From Bacillota bacterium (GTDB lineage: Bacteria; Bacillota; UBA994), in the NCBI GenBank assembly GCA_018333655.1, contig JAGXTJ010000032.1, positions 1 through 64,000 on the forward strand: DNA of 64,000 bases, written 5' to 3'. Position 1 is the stretch's first letter. Every line of letters begins with the position of its first letter. Of this stretch, positions 18,527-27,013 are shown piece by piece. The notes below the pieces were generated by a model. It saw nothing but the letters and a program-made list of their open reading frames with translations, was not told the DNA's origin and made no database searches. Position numbers and translations under genes: made by a program.

Positions 18527-18591
18527 GCGACAGAGGGGACGGTTCGTTTTGTCGGTCGTTTTGCGACAAAACGAACCGTCCCCTCTGTCGC
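18527..18591. repeat. 28-bp perfect inverted repeat between minD and minE
   Basis: Arms 18527-18554 and 18564-18591 are exact complements around a 9-nt loop, with the family core GGGACGGTTCGTTTTGTCG in each arm. There is no trailing T-run, so it is not a standard terminator, though the RNA hairpin would be very stable and could separate minD and minE expression. It belongs to the dispersed AACCGTCCC repeats seen elsewhere in the window. Confidence 0.9.
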
Positions 18592-18596
18592 GATGT

Positions 18597-19391
18597 TTAC
18601 CGTCCCACGCCCACAAAGCGACGCAAGAATGCTACAACACCCTCTCCACTAGCCATCTTGCGCAAAGGCACCGCTTCGCCGAGCAACCGACGAGCTATGT
18701 CGCGGTAGTGTGCGCCAGCTAGGGAGCCTTGAAGACATACTGAGGGCTCCCCCCGATTAGTCGCCACAATAGTCATTTCATCTTCGGGCACTATGCCGAG
18801 CAGATCAATACGTAAAAACTCGAGCACATCGCTTTGGCTGAGCATATCTCCGCGACGCACCATGTTCGGTCGCAAGCGATTTATGATTAATTTAGGGGAG
18901 GCAATGCCCTTACTGCGCAGTAGCCCAACCACACGATCGGCATCGCGCACGGCCGGCAGTTCAGGGGTAGTCACCACTAAAGCGTCGTCTGCTCCTGCCG
19001 TGGCAACATGGAAGCCAGTATCGATACCGGCTGGCGAATCTACGAAGACGTATTCATGCGTCATAGCCAGTTCGCTGACAATTCTCTTCATATCTTTCTC
19101 CTGCACGCGGCTACTTCTGCTTTGCAGAGCCGGCAAGAGGCTTAGGGTCGTGTACTTCTTGTGCCGAATAAGGGCTTTTTCTAACGTGGCCCGCTTCTCT
19201 AAAACGTCGCCAATATGGTAGACAATCCTGTTTTCGAGACCGAGAAACAAGTCAAGATTACGCAGTCCTAGATCCGCATCCACCAAGGCTACACTATGGC
19301 CCTTCTCTGCCAAGGCCACGCCAAGGTTTGCGGTAGTAGTGGTTTTCCCTACGCCACCTTTGCCCGAAGTCACGACAAACACTTTACCCAT
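18597..19391 (-). CDS. minD: Septum site-determining ATPase MinD
   Basis: 264 aa. Deviant Walker A GKGGVGKTTTTANLG (residues 10-24), VDADLGLRNLDLFLGLENR, VFVDSPAGID and IINRLRPNMV identify MinD. The C-terminus ends with a basic amphipathic stretch (GVVAFLRRFVGVGR) suited to membrane targeting. Directly upstream is mrdA, so the usual minC between them is absent. A stable inverted repeat follows the stop. Confidence 0.95.
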   Translation of the reverse strand: MGKVFVVTSGKGGVGKTTTTANLGVALAEKGHSVALVDADLGLRNLDLFLGLENRIVYHIGDVLEKRATLEKALIRHKKYTTLSLLPALQSRSSRVQEKDMKRIVSELAMTHEYVFVDSPAGIDTGFHVATAGADDALVVTTPELPAVRDADRVVGLLRSKGIASPKLIINRLRPNMVRRGDMLSQSDVLEFLRIDLLGIVPEDEMTIVATNRGEPSVCLQGSLAGAHYRDIARRLLGEAVPLRKMASGEGVVAFLRRFVGVGR

Positions 19392-19471
19392 AGCACTATT
19401 AAACCTCCCCTGTGGAGTGTTTTATAAATAGTGTTTCGCCGTGTTTCCACAAACTCCTTTTGCTAGGGGGA

Positions 19472-21484
19472 CTATTGACCAACTCTTTCTAGTTTTAGGC
19501 GAAAGTACTCGTCTAGCAATTTACGGGCGATGGGAGCGGCGGCAGTACCTCCGCTCCGACCATGCTTGACTAACACGGAAACGACTATTTCCGGGCTACT
19601 TACAGCGTCAACCGCAGCCCAACCTGCGAACCAACCGTGGGAGTCAACAAAACGGCCTCCCTCCATGACCTCAGCGGTACCGGTCTTACCAGCCGAGAAG
19701 TATGGGGCCCCACGAAAAACCCCGGAGGCAGTTCCACTATTAAGACCAAGACCGGTGACTTGGGTCACTTGGCGCAGACCCTCTTGTAGATGCCGCCACT
19801 CTGTATCGTTGATAAGTCCGGCAGGATTTTGCGGAGTGCGAAGCAAGGAGGCCACCAGTTTTGGCTCGGTCTGGTCTACTACCTCTCCTGCCGCTGACAC
19901 CACCCGCTCAACCAAGAATGGCTGAAAGCGATGGCCCGTCGCAAGCATGGCCATGAAATTAGCTACTTGTAGTGGTGTGTATCTATGAGCGCCCTGGCCG
20001 ATGGCAATATCGGCCACCTCGCCGGGGTAGGGATTGAGTGGCCTCCTATCGGATGGATTGCGGCGCAAGTGTGCTCTAATTCCTTCTCTAAATCGCTCGC
20101 TGGTGGGTAGGACCCCTGTGTCATGTCTAAACCCTACTAATTCTGGTAGCGATACCGGCACACCTAAGCCCATAAATGCGGCCACATCGGCAACTTGGTC
20201 TAGAACAAGGGCAGCCCCCCGGGAGCGCAACAATTCAAAGCCGAGCTGGTAAAAATAGACATTGCAGGAGACCCGCATGGCATCAAGATCACTTACCTGC
20301 CCGTGTCCGGTACCAAACTGCTCGATCCAGCAGCCCTTCCCGCCCGGTCCGAGCATGGCCTCGTCATGTAGCCGCCCAGTGCAGACGACCGGCGGCCGCA
20401 GGAGCAGGTTCGCCTTAGCACCGGAGATCAGCCCCGCGATTTCTGTTACGGGCTTAAACATCGACCCTGGGGCTGCGGCTACTAGGGGCTTGGCCTCAAG
20501 TGGTCGAGCTGGGTCCGCACTTAAGCTGGTAAAGTCTCGCGACAGATGGGCCGGTGCAAAATTCGGAATGCTAATAAACGACAGGATACGGCCGTCACGC
20601 GGGTCAAGGGCCACTACAGCAACCTCATGCGCCTCGGGGGCCGTGGTCTCACGCAGTTTTGGCAGAAACTCATTGACGAGCCAAGTCTCTACACTCTGCT
20701 GCAACTCGGCGTCAATAGTAAGTTGCACATTGTTACCTGGTACAGGCTCAATTTTCTCTACTTCGCGCATCAAACGACTGAGTTTGTCTACCTCTACTAC
20801 CTGCGAGCCGTCCACCCCCCGCAAAGAAAGATGCGGGCCCACAAACTCAAACGCGGCCTCGACTCCCCATCTACCCACGCGGCTATCAAGTCGGTAGCCG
20901 GTCAGTCCGGCGTCCACTAGGGCGCGCAACTCCTCTGGCCCCCCCGTAAAGCGCCCTAAACCACCTAAAATGTGGCTGGCTATGCTCCCTAAGGGGTAGG
21001 TACGCACTGGCTGCACGTCGACAAAAACGCCGGGCAACTCAAGGCGTCTTTCTTCAATAAGGAGAAGTCTCGGGTCGTCAAAGGGCAGGGCTATGTCGGT
21101 CAAGCGAACTGGTTGCCAGCGCCTAAACCTATTGGCATGAAAGCGACTTTTGAACGTAGCGACAGAGATCTCTGGGTCGAGACCCTCGGGGTCAAGAATG
21201 GCGACCAATGTTTCTAGGATATCTTCGAGCTCTGGAGCCCGCGTGTGATACATCGAGACGAAGTAGCCGGGTGCATTGCTGGCCAGCACCACCCCACGAG
21301 AATCGACAATCTTACCGCGAGGGGCTAGTTGCACTATTTGGCGGAACCTATTTTCGTCCGCGCTTTGCCTGTACTGTGCACCCAAGACGATCTGCAACAT
21401 CCCTAAACGAAAAACCATGACCAGTAAGGCGATGAGAACAGCCATGATCAGGACATTAAGGCGGTGAGGAAACTCTTTTTCCAG
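19472..21484 (-). CDS. mrdA: Penicillin-binding protein 2 (class B transpeptidase)
   Basis: Elongation-specific transpeptidase. N-terminal membrane anchor (LIALLVMVFRLGMLQIVLGA), PBP dimerisation domain, then the acyl-enzyme motif PGSMFKPVTEIAG (SxxK), the SCN motif in MRVSCNVYFYQLGFELL, and KTGTAEVMEG (KTG). The first ATG is at 21445, but a CTG at 21484 lies 9 nt after GAGGAG overlapping the mreD end; it adds EKEFPHRLNVLI, giving a cytoplasmic tail like those of relatives and 670 aa. CTG initiation is inferred. Confidence 0.93.
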   Translation of the reverse strand: MEKEFPHRLNVLIMAVLIALLVMVFRLGMLQIVLGAQYRQSADENRFRQIVQLAPRGKIVDSRGVVLASNAPGYFVSMYHTRAPELEDILETLVAILDPEGLDPEISVATFKSRFHANRFRRWQPVRLTDIALPFDDPRLLLIEERRLELPGVFVDVQPVRTYPLGSIASHILGGLGRFTGGPEELRALVDAGLTGYRLDSRVGRWGVEAAFEFVGPHLSLRGVDGSQVVEVDKLSRLMREVEKIEPVPGNNVQLTIDAELQQSVETWLVNEFLPKLRETTAPEAHEVAVVALDPRDGRILSFISIPNFAPAHLSRDFTSLSADPARPLEAKPLVAAAPGSMFKPVTEIAGLISGAKANLLLRPPVVCTGRLHDEAMLGPGGKGCWIEQFGTGHGQVSDLDAMRVSCNVYFYQLGFELLRSRGAALVLDQVADVAAFMGLGVPVSLPELVGFRHDTGVLPTSERFREGIRAHLRRNPSDRRPLNPYPGEVADIAIGQGAHRYTPLQVANFMAMLATGHRFQPFLVERVVSAAGEVVDQTEPKLVASLLRTPQNPAGLINDTEWRHLQEGLRQVTQVTGLGLNSGTASGVFRGAPYFSAGKTGTAEVMEGGRFVDSHGWFAGWAAVDAVSSPEIVVSVLVKHGRSGGTAAAPIARKLLDEYFRLKLERVGQ

Positions 21485-21982
21485 TTAGTCCAGCTCCTCT
21501 CTTTGACTAGGCAGCAGTCTTGTCAGCCACTGATGCACCCAGGGCATCAGTGCGGCATTTACGAGAACTGTAGGGATGAAGACGGATACAAAGGCGCGCC
21601 GCCACCAGACAGCAAAAGCCACGTTAGAGAGCGCCAAAACGACGAGCTCAAAAAACGCGGTGCCCAGAAAACCCACAACGACCGGCACTAGGTAGGCGTC
21701 CCGATAAACATGCCTCTCCAAGTACCCGGTGAAATACCCGATAAGTACTAGTGGCAGTGCGGCTAGGCCTAGAGCGGTGCCGAGAACGAGGTCGGCAAGT
21801 AAGCCTATCCCAAAACCCGCCATTAGACCAGCTAGAGCCCCGTAAGATAGAGAGACCACAGTGACAACAGCCACCAAAACATTAACCCTGCCGCCAAAAA
21901 CAGCGAAATGTGGCAACACTGTGCCCTGCAGCACTACGGCCACAAATCCGAGCAGCACCACGCGCAAAAAGGCTTTGCTCAA
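21485..21982 (-). CDS. mreD: Rod shape-determining protein MreD
   Basis: 165 aa, about five hydrophobic segments (VVLLGFVAVVLQGTVLPHFA, VNVLVAVVTVVSLSYGALAG, GFGIGLLADLVLGTALGLAA and others). The LADLVLGTALGL pattern in an early helix is characteristic of MreD. It links MreC to the RodA-PBP2 machinery. It overlaps mreC by 4 nt and abuts mrdA. Confidence 0.9.
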   Translation of the reverse strand: MSKAFLRVVLLGFVAVVLQGTVLPHFAVFGGRVNVLVAVVTVVSLSYGALAGLMAGFGIGLLADLVLGTALGLAALPLVLIGYFTGYLERHVYRDAYLVPVVVGFLGTAFFELVVLALSNVAFAVWWRRAFVSVFIPTVLVNAALMPWVHQWLTRLLPSQREELD

Positions 21983-22812
21983 GGCGCACCACGCCTTAAG
22001 ACAAAAACCTCTTCCAAGCGCTCTAAATCAACTGCCGGCATGATGCGCGCAAATTTTAGCAGGCCATCTGCGCTGACAAAAATTTCTTGAACATGGCCGA
22101 TGACAAAAATTTGATCCCTAGGGAAAATGGCTCCTAAACCCGAGGTGGTAATGACGTCTCCTTCGCTAATGGCAAAGTCACGCGGTAGGCGTGGCAAGCG
22201 GACCATGCCCCGCGCACCCGGATCTCCCTCGGCGATAGCCCCGTGCCGGCTAGCCTGCACCATCGCCGCGATACCACTGCGCGGGTCGGTAATAAGCAGC
22301 ACGGTCGCCGTGCTCTCTGTTACTTCGATAATTCTGCCCACGGCTCCGCTCGGTGTCACTACCGGATCGTCAACAGAGATACCATGGCGGGACCCCCTGT
22401 CAATGATCAAATCGCTATGCCAAGCCACGAACCCCCGCGAAATGACACGCGCCATAGTTAAGGGAAGTAGAGGACGCTCGTCGCGATAATTTAGCAACTC
22501 CCGCAGTCTCTCTGCCTCCGCCTTGGCCTCCAGTAAATTGGTATTCTGAAACTGCAAGGCCGCCAGTTCTGCTCTAAGCCGCGCATTGTCGCGCCCTAGC
22601 TGCCGTAGCTCTAAAACGTATCGCGTAGTGCGGCGCCCGAGGTCGACCACAGAGGCCAAAGCCCTCTGCACGGGTGCTACGGCACCGCTGACATAATATT
22701 CAACGAGAGAAACATTATCTCCCTCGCGTGCGGAGAACATCAACAGCCCCGTGAGAAGAACGACCACGAGGAACAAAAGAATGACCTGTCTGTTCTGCCA
22801 CCTAAATATCAT
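21979..22812 (-). CDS. mreC: Rod shape-determining protein MreC
   Basis: 277 aa, with an N-terminal membrane helix (VILLFLVVVLLTGLLMFSA), a coiled coil (ENARLRAELAALQF-like heptads, about residues 75-110) and the beta-barrel region with ARVISRGFVAWHSDLIIDRG, DPVVTPSGAVGRIIEV and VLLITDPRSGIAAMVQ. ATG 22812 is preferred to ATG 22818, because GGGGA lies 6 nt before the former and directly abuts the latter. Confidence 0.93.
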   Translation of the reverse strand: MIFRWQNRQVILLFLVVVLLTGLLMFSAREGDNVSLVEYYVSGAVAPVQRALASVVDLGRRTTRYVLELRQLGRDNARLRAELAALQFQNTNLLEAKAEAERLRELLNYRDERPLLPLTMARVISRGFVAWHSDLIIDRGSRHGISVDDPVVTPSGAVGRIIEVTESTATVLLITDPRSGIAAMVQASRHGAIAEGDPGARGMVRLPRLPRDFAISEGDVITTSGLGAIFPRDQIFVIGHVQEIFVSADGLLKFARIMPAVDLERLEEVFVLRRGAP

Positions 22813-22824
22813 GCCCATTCCCCG

Positions 22825-23853
22825 CTATCTAGTTTTGGGAGATGCGTCTAATCTCCTTAATAGATTCAAGTGGTCAAACGTTTTTCCTGCACCCTCCACC
22901 ACCGAAGTTAGCGGATCTTCTGCCATCAGTACGGGCATGCCCGTTTCCATGGCTATAAGCTTATCGAGCCCTCGCAGCAGGGAGCCCCCCCCCGTCATCA
23001 CCATGCCGCGGTCCATAACATCGGAGGCGAGTTCAGGCGGAGTGCGCTCAAGCGTGGCCTTAACAGCCTCGACAATACCTCGCACGGCCTCCGCTAGGGC
23101 ATGGCGCACCTCGACGGAGCTCAAAGTCAGGGTTTTCGGTAGCCCGGTCACTAAGTCGCGCCCGCGCACCTCCATCACGGTTTCGCCCATGGGGTAGGCA
23201 GAACCAATGGTAATTTTTACTTCTTCGGCAGTGCGTTCGCCAATCAGGAGACTGTAGTTCTTTTTGACGTAGACGACAATCGCTTCATCCATTTCATCGC
23301 CACCCGAGCGAATAGACTGATGGGTGACAATGCCGCCGAGGCTTATAATGGCAACTTCGGTCGTTCCCCCACCGATCTCCACAATCATGTTCCCCGTTGG
23401 TTCATTGACGGGCAAGCCCGCCCCAATCGCCGCAGCCATAGGTTCCTCAATGGTGTACGCTTCCCTGGCACCGGCACTAATGGTGGCGTCTTTGACTGCG
23501 CGCTTTTCAACTTCTGTCACTCCAGCAGGCACACAGACAATGACCCGCGGCCGAAAGAAGTAACCGCCCTTAGTGGCGCGGCGAATGAAAGCCTTGAGCA
23601 TTTTCTGGGTAATGTCAAAATCGGCTATAACACCGTCTCTGAGGGGGCGCACGGCGACGATGTGCCCAGGTGTACGACCAATCATGGCCTTGGCGGCCTC
23701 CCCTACTTCCAGGAGCTCATGGGTTTCGCGATTTATGGCGACTACGGAGGGCTCCCTGAGGACAATGCCTTTTCCTCTCACATAGACCAGTGTGTTTGCC
23801 GTTCCTAGGTCAATACCCATATCCCGCGCGAAGTACCGATTCAAAAAGTTCAT
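22825..23853 (-). CDS. mreB: Rod shape-determining actin-like ATPase MreB
   Basis: 342 aa. Phosphate 1 motif [20 protein letters not shown], connect 1, phosphate 2 [17 protein letters not shown] and adenosine motif [15 protein letters not shown] are all present. MreB filaments guide the RodA-PBP2 complex. It follows radC by 18 bp and precedes mreC, the standard Firmicutes order. Confidence 0.97.
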   Translation of the reverse strand: MNFLNRYFARDMGIDLGTANTLVYVRGKGIVLREPSVVAINRETHELLEVGEAAKAMIGRTPGHIVAVRPLRDGVIADFDITQKMLKAFIRRATKGGYFFRPRVIVCVPAGVTEVEKRAVKDATISAGAREAYTIEEPMAAAIGAGLPVNEPTGNMIVEIGGGTTEVAIISLGGIVTHQSIRSGGDEMDEAIVVYVKKNYSLLIGERTAEEVKITIGSAYPMGETVMEVRGRDLVTGLPKTLTLSSVEVRHALAEAVRGIVEAVKATLERTPPELASDVMDRGMVMTGGGSLLRGLDKLIAMETGMPVLMAEDPLTSVVEGAGKTFDHLNLLRRLDASPKTR

Positions 23854-23871
23854 CAGATGCTTTCTTCTCCT

Positions 23872-24546
23872 TTACGTAAGACCCTTTTCTTTAAGACTTA
23901 GTATAACCTCACGGCCAAAAATAACATGGTCCAAAACCTCTATACCCACGATCCTTCCTACCTCCATGAGGCGACGCGTGACTTCGATGTCCTCGCGCGA
24001 AGGGGTGGGGTCTCCACTAGGATGGTTGTGGGCCACAATGACTGAGGCTGCGCTATGACGAATGGCCGCGCGAAAGACCTCGCGCGGATGCACGATGGAC
24101 GAGTTTAGGCTGCCGACCGACACTTCTTCTAAACCAAGAAGGCGGTTCTTGGTGTTGAGGAGCACGGCATAAAAACGCTCCTTCTCTTCATAGCGAAACC
24201 GCTCTGCTAGTATGTATTGCACGTCTCGCGGGGACTTGACCACCGCAGGCTCGCTACCTGTGAGATGCATGCGCCGCGACAGCTCAACGACGGCTAAGAG
24301 GAGCACGGCCTTGGCAGGACCTATGCCCTTAATTTCGCACAGCTCGCCATAGCTCATGTGCACTAACTTGCCGACATCTCCCGCCTTAATAAGCACACGC
24401 TGTGCCAAGTCTAGCACATTCTCGCCCTTAAGGCCCGAGGTCGCCATGAGGATAGCCAGCAACTCAGAATTAGACAGCTGATGTGCGCCCCTTGAGAGCA
24501 GCCTCTCGCGCGGGCGCTCTGTGCGGGGCAAGTCTTGTATCGCCAC
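23872..24546 (-). CDS. radC: RadC/YsxA JAB-domain protein
   Basis: 224 aa. An N-terminal helix-hairpin-helix (CEIKGIGPAKAVLLLAVVEL) is followed by an MPN/JAMM metal site with VIVAHNHPSGDPTPSREDIE (H-x-H-x10-D). Despite the name, a repair role is doubtful; the function remains unsettled. Start GTG 24546 after TTGGAGG. Located between maf and mreB as in many Bacillota. Confidence 0.92.
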   Translation of the reverse strand: MAIQDLPRTERPRERLLSRGAHQLSNSELLAILMATSGLKGENVLDLAQRVLIKAGDVGKLVHMSYGELCEIKGIGPAKAVLLLAVVELSRRMHLTGSEPAVVKSPRDVQYILAERFRYEEKERFYAVLLNTKNRLLGLEEVSVGSLNSSIVHPREVFRAAIRHSAASVIVAHNHPSGDPTPSREDIEVTRRLMEVGRIVGIEVLDHVIFGREVILSLKEKGLT

Positions 24547-24550
24547 GACC

Positions 24551-25147
24551 CTACCTCCAAGCCTCCGTCACTTCCACACCCCACTGCCTGAGAAGCCCAC
24601 ATAGTTTCGTCAGTGGTAGCCCCACGACATTGTTGTAACAACCCCGAATACTCTCTACGAAGAGTGCCCCGCGCCCTTGAATACCATAGGAGCCTGCCTT
24701 GTCTAGTGGCTCAGCGGTGGCCACATAAGCTGCTATCTCTTGTGCAGAGAGGGGTCTAAAGGTTACTTCCGTACACACCGAGCCGAGCAGGTACTGACCA
24801 TCGGGCCTTACTATGGCGACGCCAGAGACGACTTCGTGCGCCCGACCAGATAATCGCTGCAGCATGTAGCTAGCGTGCTCACTGTCGCGCGGCTTGCCAA
24901 AGATCTCTCCCTCTAGGGCCACCACGGTATCCGCCCCGATAATGACAGAGTCTCGGGGCACTTCTAGTCTACCAAAGACAGCGCCGCGCGCCTTGCCAAG
25001 CGCATATTCTCTGGCGAGGTGCTCTGGGTTCCCCCACAGTACCTCACTCTCCAGAAAACTAGAGGGCACTACGATAGGCTCTACGCCTATCTGTCGTAGC
25101 AATTCAAGGCGGCGTGGCGAAGCAGAAGCTAAGTAGAGCGGCCTCAC
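24551..25147 (-). CDS. maf: Maf family nucleoside triphosphate pyrophosphatase
   Basis: 198 aa. LYLASASPRRLELLRQIG at the N-terminus, GADTVVALEGEIFGKP and SGRAHEVVSGVAIV, then DKAGSYGIQGRGALFVESIRG, the complete Maf signature. Maf proteins hydrolyse dTTP/UTP or modified nucleotides and influence septation. GTG 25147 overlaps the upstream stop (TAGTG). The open frame extends upstream but would overlap DUF4321. Confidence 0.93.
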   Translation of the reverse strand: MRPLYLASASPRRLELLRQIGVEPIVVPSSFLESEVLWGNPEHLAREYALGKARGAVFGRLEVPRDSVIIGADTVVALEGEIFGKPRDSEHASYMLQRLSGRAHEVVSGVAIVRPDGQYLLGSVCTEVTFRPLSAQEIAAYVATAEPLDKAGSYGIQGRGALFVESIRGCYNNVVGLPLTKLCGLLRQWGVEVTEAWR

Positions 25148-25410
25148 TAGAGTGCCCGATACGCCAAGTAGCCCAAGATGAGCCCGAGCACACCCGCCAC
25201 CGAGAGCCGTAGCGTCAGGCCGAAGGTCAGAGACAGCATACCTAAGTCTAAAGCAAAAGGTGGCATAATACCATAGGTCGGACTCGACCAAGCGAGAAAA
25301 GGCAAGTAATCAGCGCCAAAGGTACTAAGCAGACCCCCAAGGAACACACCCACTATAAGCAGTAAGAACAGCAACCAGCCACTTCGCCTAGATTTTCCGG
25401 AACGCACCAT
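25147..25410 (-). CDS. DUF4321 small membrane protein
   Basis: 87 aa with two hydrophobic segments (WLLFLLLIVGVFLGGLLSTF and LRLSVAGVLGLILGYLAYR) and the linker LDLGMLSLTFGLTLRL, matching the DUF4321 pattern. Function unknown. Families like this sit beside maf and radC in Clostridia. ATG 25410 has AGGAGG 9 nt upstream and overlaps the end of the transporter gene. Confidence 0.75.
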   Translation of the reverse strand: MVRSGKSRRSGWLLFLLLIVGVFLGGLLSTFGADYLPFLAWSSPTYGIMPPFALDLGMLSLTFGLTLRLSVAGVLGLILGYLAYRAL

Positions 25411-25942
25411 TTCGCAGAACCTCCTTGGGCAAGTATCGATAGAGCATAGCACCCACTAGACCTACAAAGTATCCGGTGGGTACGGCAAAAAAGAGCAGGT
25501 AGGGCAGATGCACCATCAGGCCAAAATGGTTTACCAGCAGGGCTGCCACAAGAAGTTGCGTCACATTGTGTGTAACAGCGCCAAGCATGCTGAGACCAAT
25601 GGCGCTGACTCTTGCCCCGCCAAGTCTCCGCACATATCCCATGGCTAGGGCACTAGTTACGGCACCCGCAAAGCTCAGAAAAAAACCGAAAGTAAGAAAT
25701 GTGCCCCCTAGCAACCCCCCTAAGAGGGCACGTAGAGCCGCAATGATGGTCGCTTGCTTGGTTCCATAGGCCAGAACGACAGCTAAAGTCACGATATTGG
25801 CCAAGCCAAGCTTAGCCCCTGGGCCCAGTAACAGGTAAAAAGGGTTCGGCAACGCGGCCTCGACCACATGGAGCGCCGCCGCGCCAGCGACTAAGAGAGA
25901 GTTTCGCACCAGCACCTGTGTGTTTACTCTGCCCATAGACAT
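25388..25942 (-). CDS. Gx transporter family protein (heptaprenyl diphosphate synthase component I-like)
   Basis: 184 aa, five or six membrane helices: VEAALPNPFYLLLGPGAKLG, LANIVTLAVVLAYG, LLGGTFLTFGFFLSFAGAV and VSAIGLSMLGAVTHNVTQLL. The PGAKLGLANIVTL and GAVTHNVTQL motifs are typical. The Hpre_diP_synt_I label reflects historical annotation; structural resemblance is to ECF S-components, so transport of a small substrate is plausible. It is usually found beside apbE and rnf genes, as here. Confidence 0.8.
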   Translation of the reverse strand: MSMGRVNTQVLVRNSLLVAGAAALHVVEAALPNPFYLLLGPGAKLGLANIVTLAVVLAYGTKQATIIAALRALLGGLLGGTFLTFGFFLSFAGAVTSALAMGYVRRLGGARVSAIGLSMLGAVTHNVTQLLVAALLVNHFGLMVHLPYLLFFAVPTGYFVGLVGAMLYRYLPKEVLRNGAFRKI

Positions 25943-25943
25943 A

Positions 25944-26966
25944 CTACCTTAGTACTTCCGTGAGTGCCGCCATGCCCGATGACATGATGAACTCTTGCTC
26001 GGCAGTGATTAAGAGTGCTTCGACACCTTCCCAATCTTCGATCAGGGCGAGCCCAGCCTCCTTGCCAAGTACCATCACCGCTGTCGCGATGGCATCAGCG
26101 ACGGCAGCCTTGCTGGTGACGATGGTAACGCTAGACAGGCCGCGCACTGGGCTGCCTGTTCTGGGGTCTATAATATGGGTGTAACGTATACCGTCCTCGA
26201 CAAAGTAACGTTCATAATCCCCAGATGTCAGGACGGCGCCATCCATAACACTGACTACGGCTACGAGACGCTCGCGATTAACGGGGTCTTGCACCCCGAC
26301 GCGGGCTTTGCGCGCGCCGAGCCAACGCGGGCTATTCGGGCGGCCGCCCGTAATGCGCACGTCGCCACCCGCATCTACCACGGCATGTCTAATGCCGCGG
26401 CTATAGATAAACTCGGTGGCTCTATCGACAATGTAGCCCTTAGCCACGCCACCGAGATCAAGGCGCGTGGCGGGGTGTTTTAAGCGCACCCACTTTTCTT
26501 CACGACTAAACTCTACATTCGTAAAACCGACACCATTCATGGCGGAGAGCAGCTCCTCGGCAGTTGGCACCTGCCTAGCCTCTGTGCCAAACCCCCACAG
26601 CCTAAGCACGGCACCGATAGTCACATCGAAAGCGCCGTTAGTCCTGCGAAAGACTTCTTCCGCGACCTCTAGCACTTCTATAGTTTCGGCACTAACCGAC
26701 ACTTGCGCGCCTAGAGCGTTATTAATGCGGTAGACATCGCTGCCCTCAATATGAGCAGACAGGAGTGCCTCTAGGCGCCTCATCTCTACTACAGTTTCGT
26801 CTAACACTCTCTCCGCCTCGCGGCCATCGGCCATAACGCTCACAAAAGTGTCCATCATGAGTACGTCGCGCCTTGCCGACTCCATGCTCAGGTATCCCTG
26901 CAAGACCCAGACACCACTAACTATAACAAGTAGTATGAACGCCAACAACAGTTGTTTTAATTTCAA
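25944..26966 (-). CDS. apbE: FAD:protein FMN transferase ApbE
   Basis: ApbE attaches FMN by a phosphoester bond to threonine of RnfD/RnfG-type proteins. Motifs: MDTFVSVMADG, the RINNALG region, DVTIGAVLRLWGFG, LDLGGVAKGYIVDRA, VVDAGGDVRITGGR, RYTHIIDPRTGSPV and AVADAIATAVMVLG. An N-terminal membrane helix lacks a lipobox cysteine, so it is probably membrane-anchored outside. The start is TTG 26966, 7 nt after AGGAGG; the longer frame would overlap rnfB. 340 aa. The only visible flavinylation target in the window is RnfD. Confidence 0.94.
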   Translation of the reverse strand: MKLKQLLLAFILLVIVSGVWVLQGYLSMESARRDVLMMDTFVSVMADGREAERVLDETVVEMRRLEALLSAHIEGSDVYRINNALGAQVSVSAETIEVLEVAEEVFRRTNGAFDVTIGAVLRLWGFGTEARQVPTAEELLSAMNGVGFTNVEFSREEKWVRLKHPATRLDLGGVAKGYIVDRATEFIYSRGIRHAVVDAGGDVRITGGRPNSPRWLGARKARVGVQDPVNRERLVAVVSVMDGAVLTSGDYERYFVEDGIRYTHIIDPRTGSPVRGLSSVTIVTSKAAVADAIATAVMVLGKEAGLALIEDWEGVEALLITAEQEFIMSSGMAALTEVLR

Positions 26967-26976
26967 CTGACTACCT

Positions 26977-27007
26977 CCTAAGAAAACCGCCGAGCGTGGA
27001 GCTCGGC
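26977..27007 (-). terminator. Possible weak terminator/attenuator between rnfB and apbE
   Basis: A 7-bp perfect stem (GCCGAGC at 26989-26995 with GCTCGGC at 27001-27007, loop 5 nt) is followed on the minus strand by GGTTTTCTT and then directly by the apbE ribosome-binding site. The T-run is short, so partial attenuation is more likely than full termination. Confidence 0.4.
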
Positions 27008-27013
27008 AGTACA

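Noticed and set aside
18507-18569. N-terminal extension of MinE
   Set aside because: It only translates the inverted repeat between minD and minE; GTG 18506 has the ribosome-binding site and gives a normal length.
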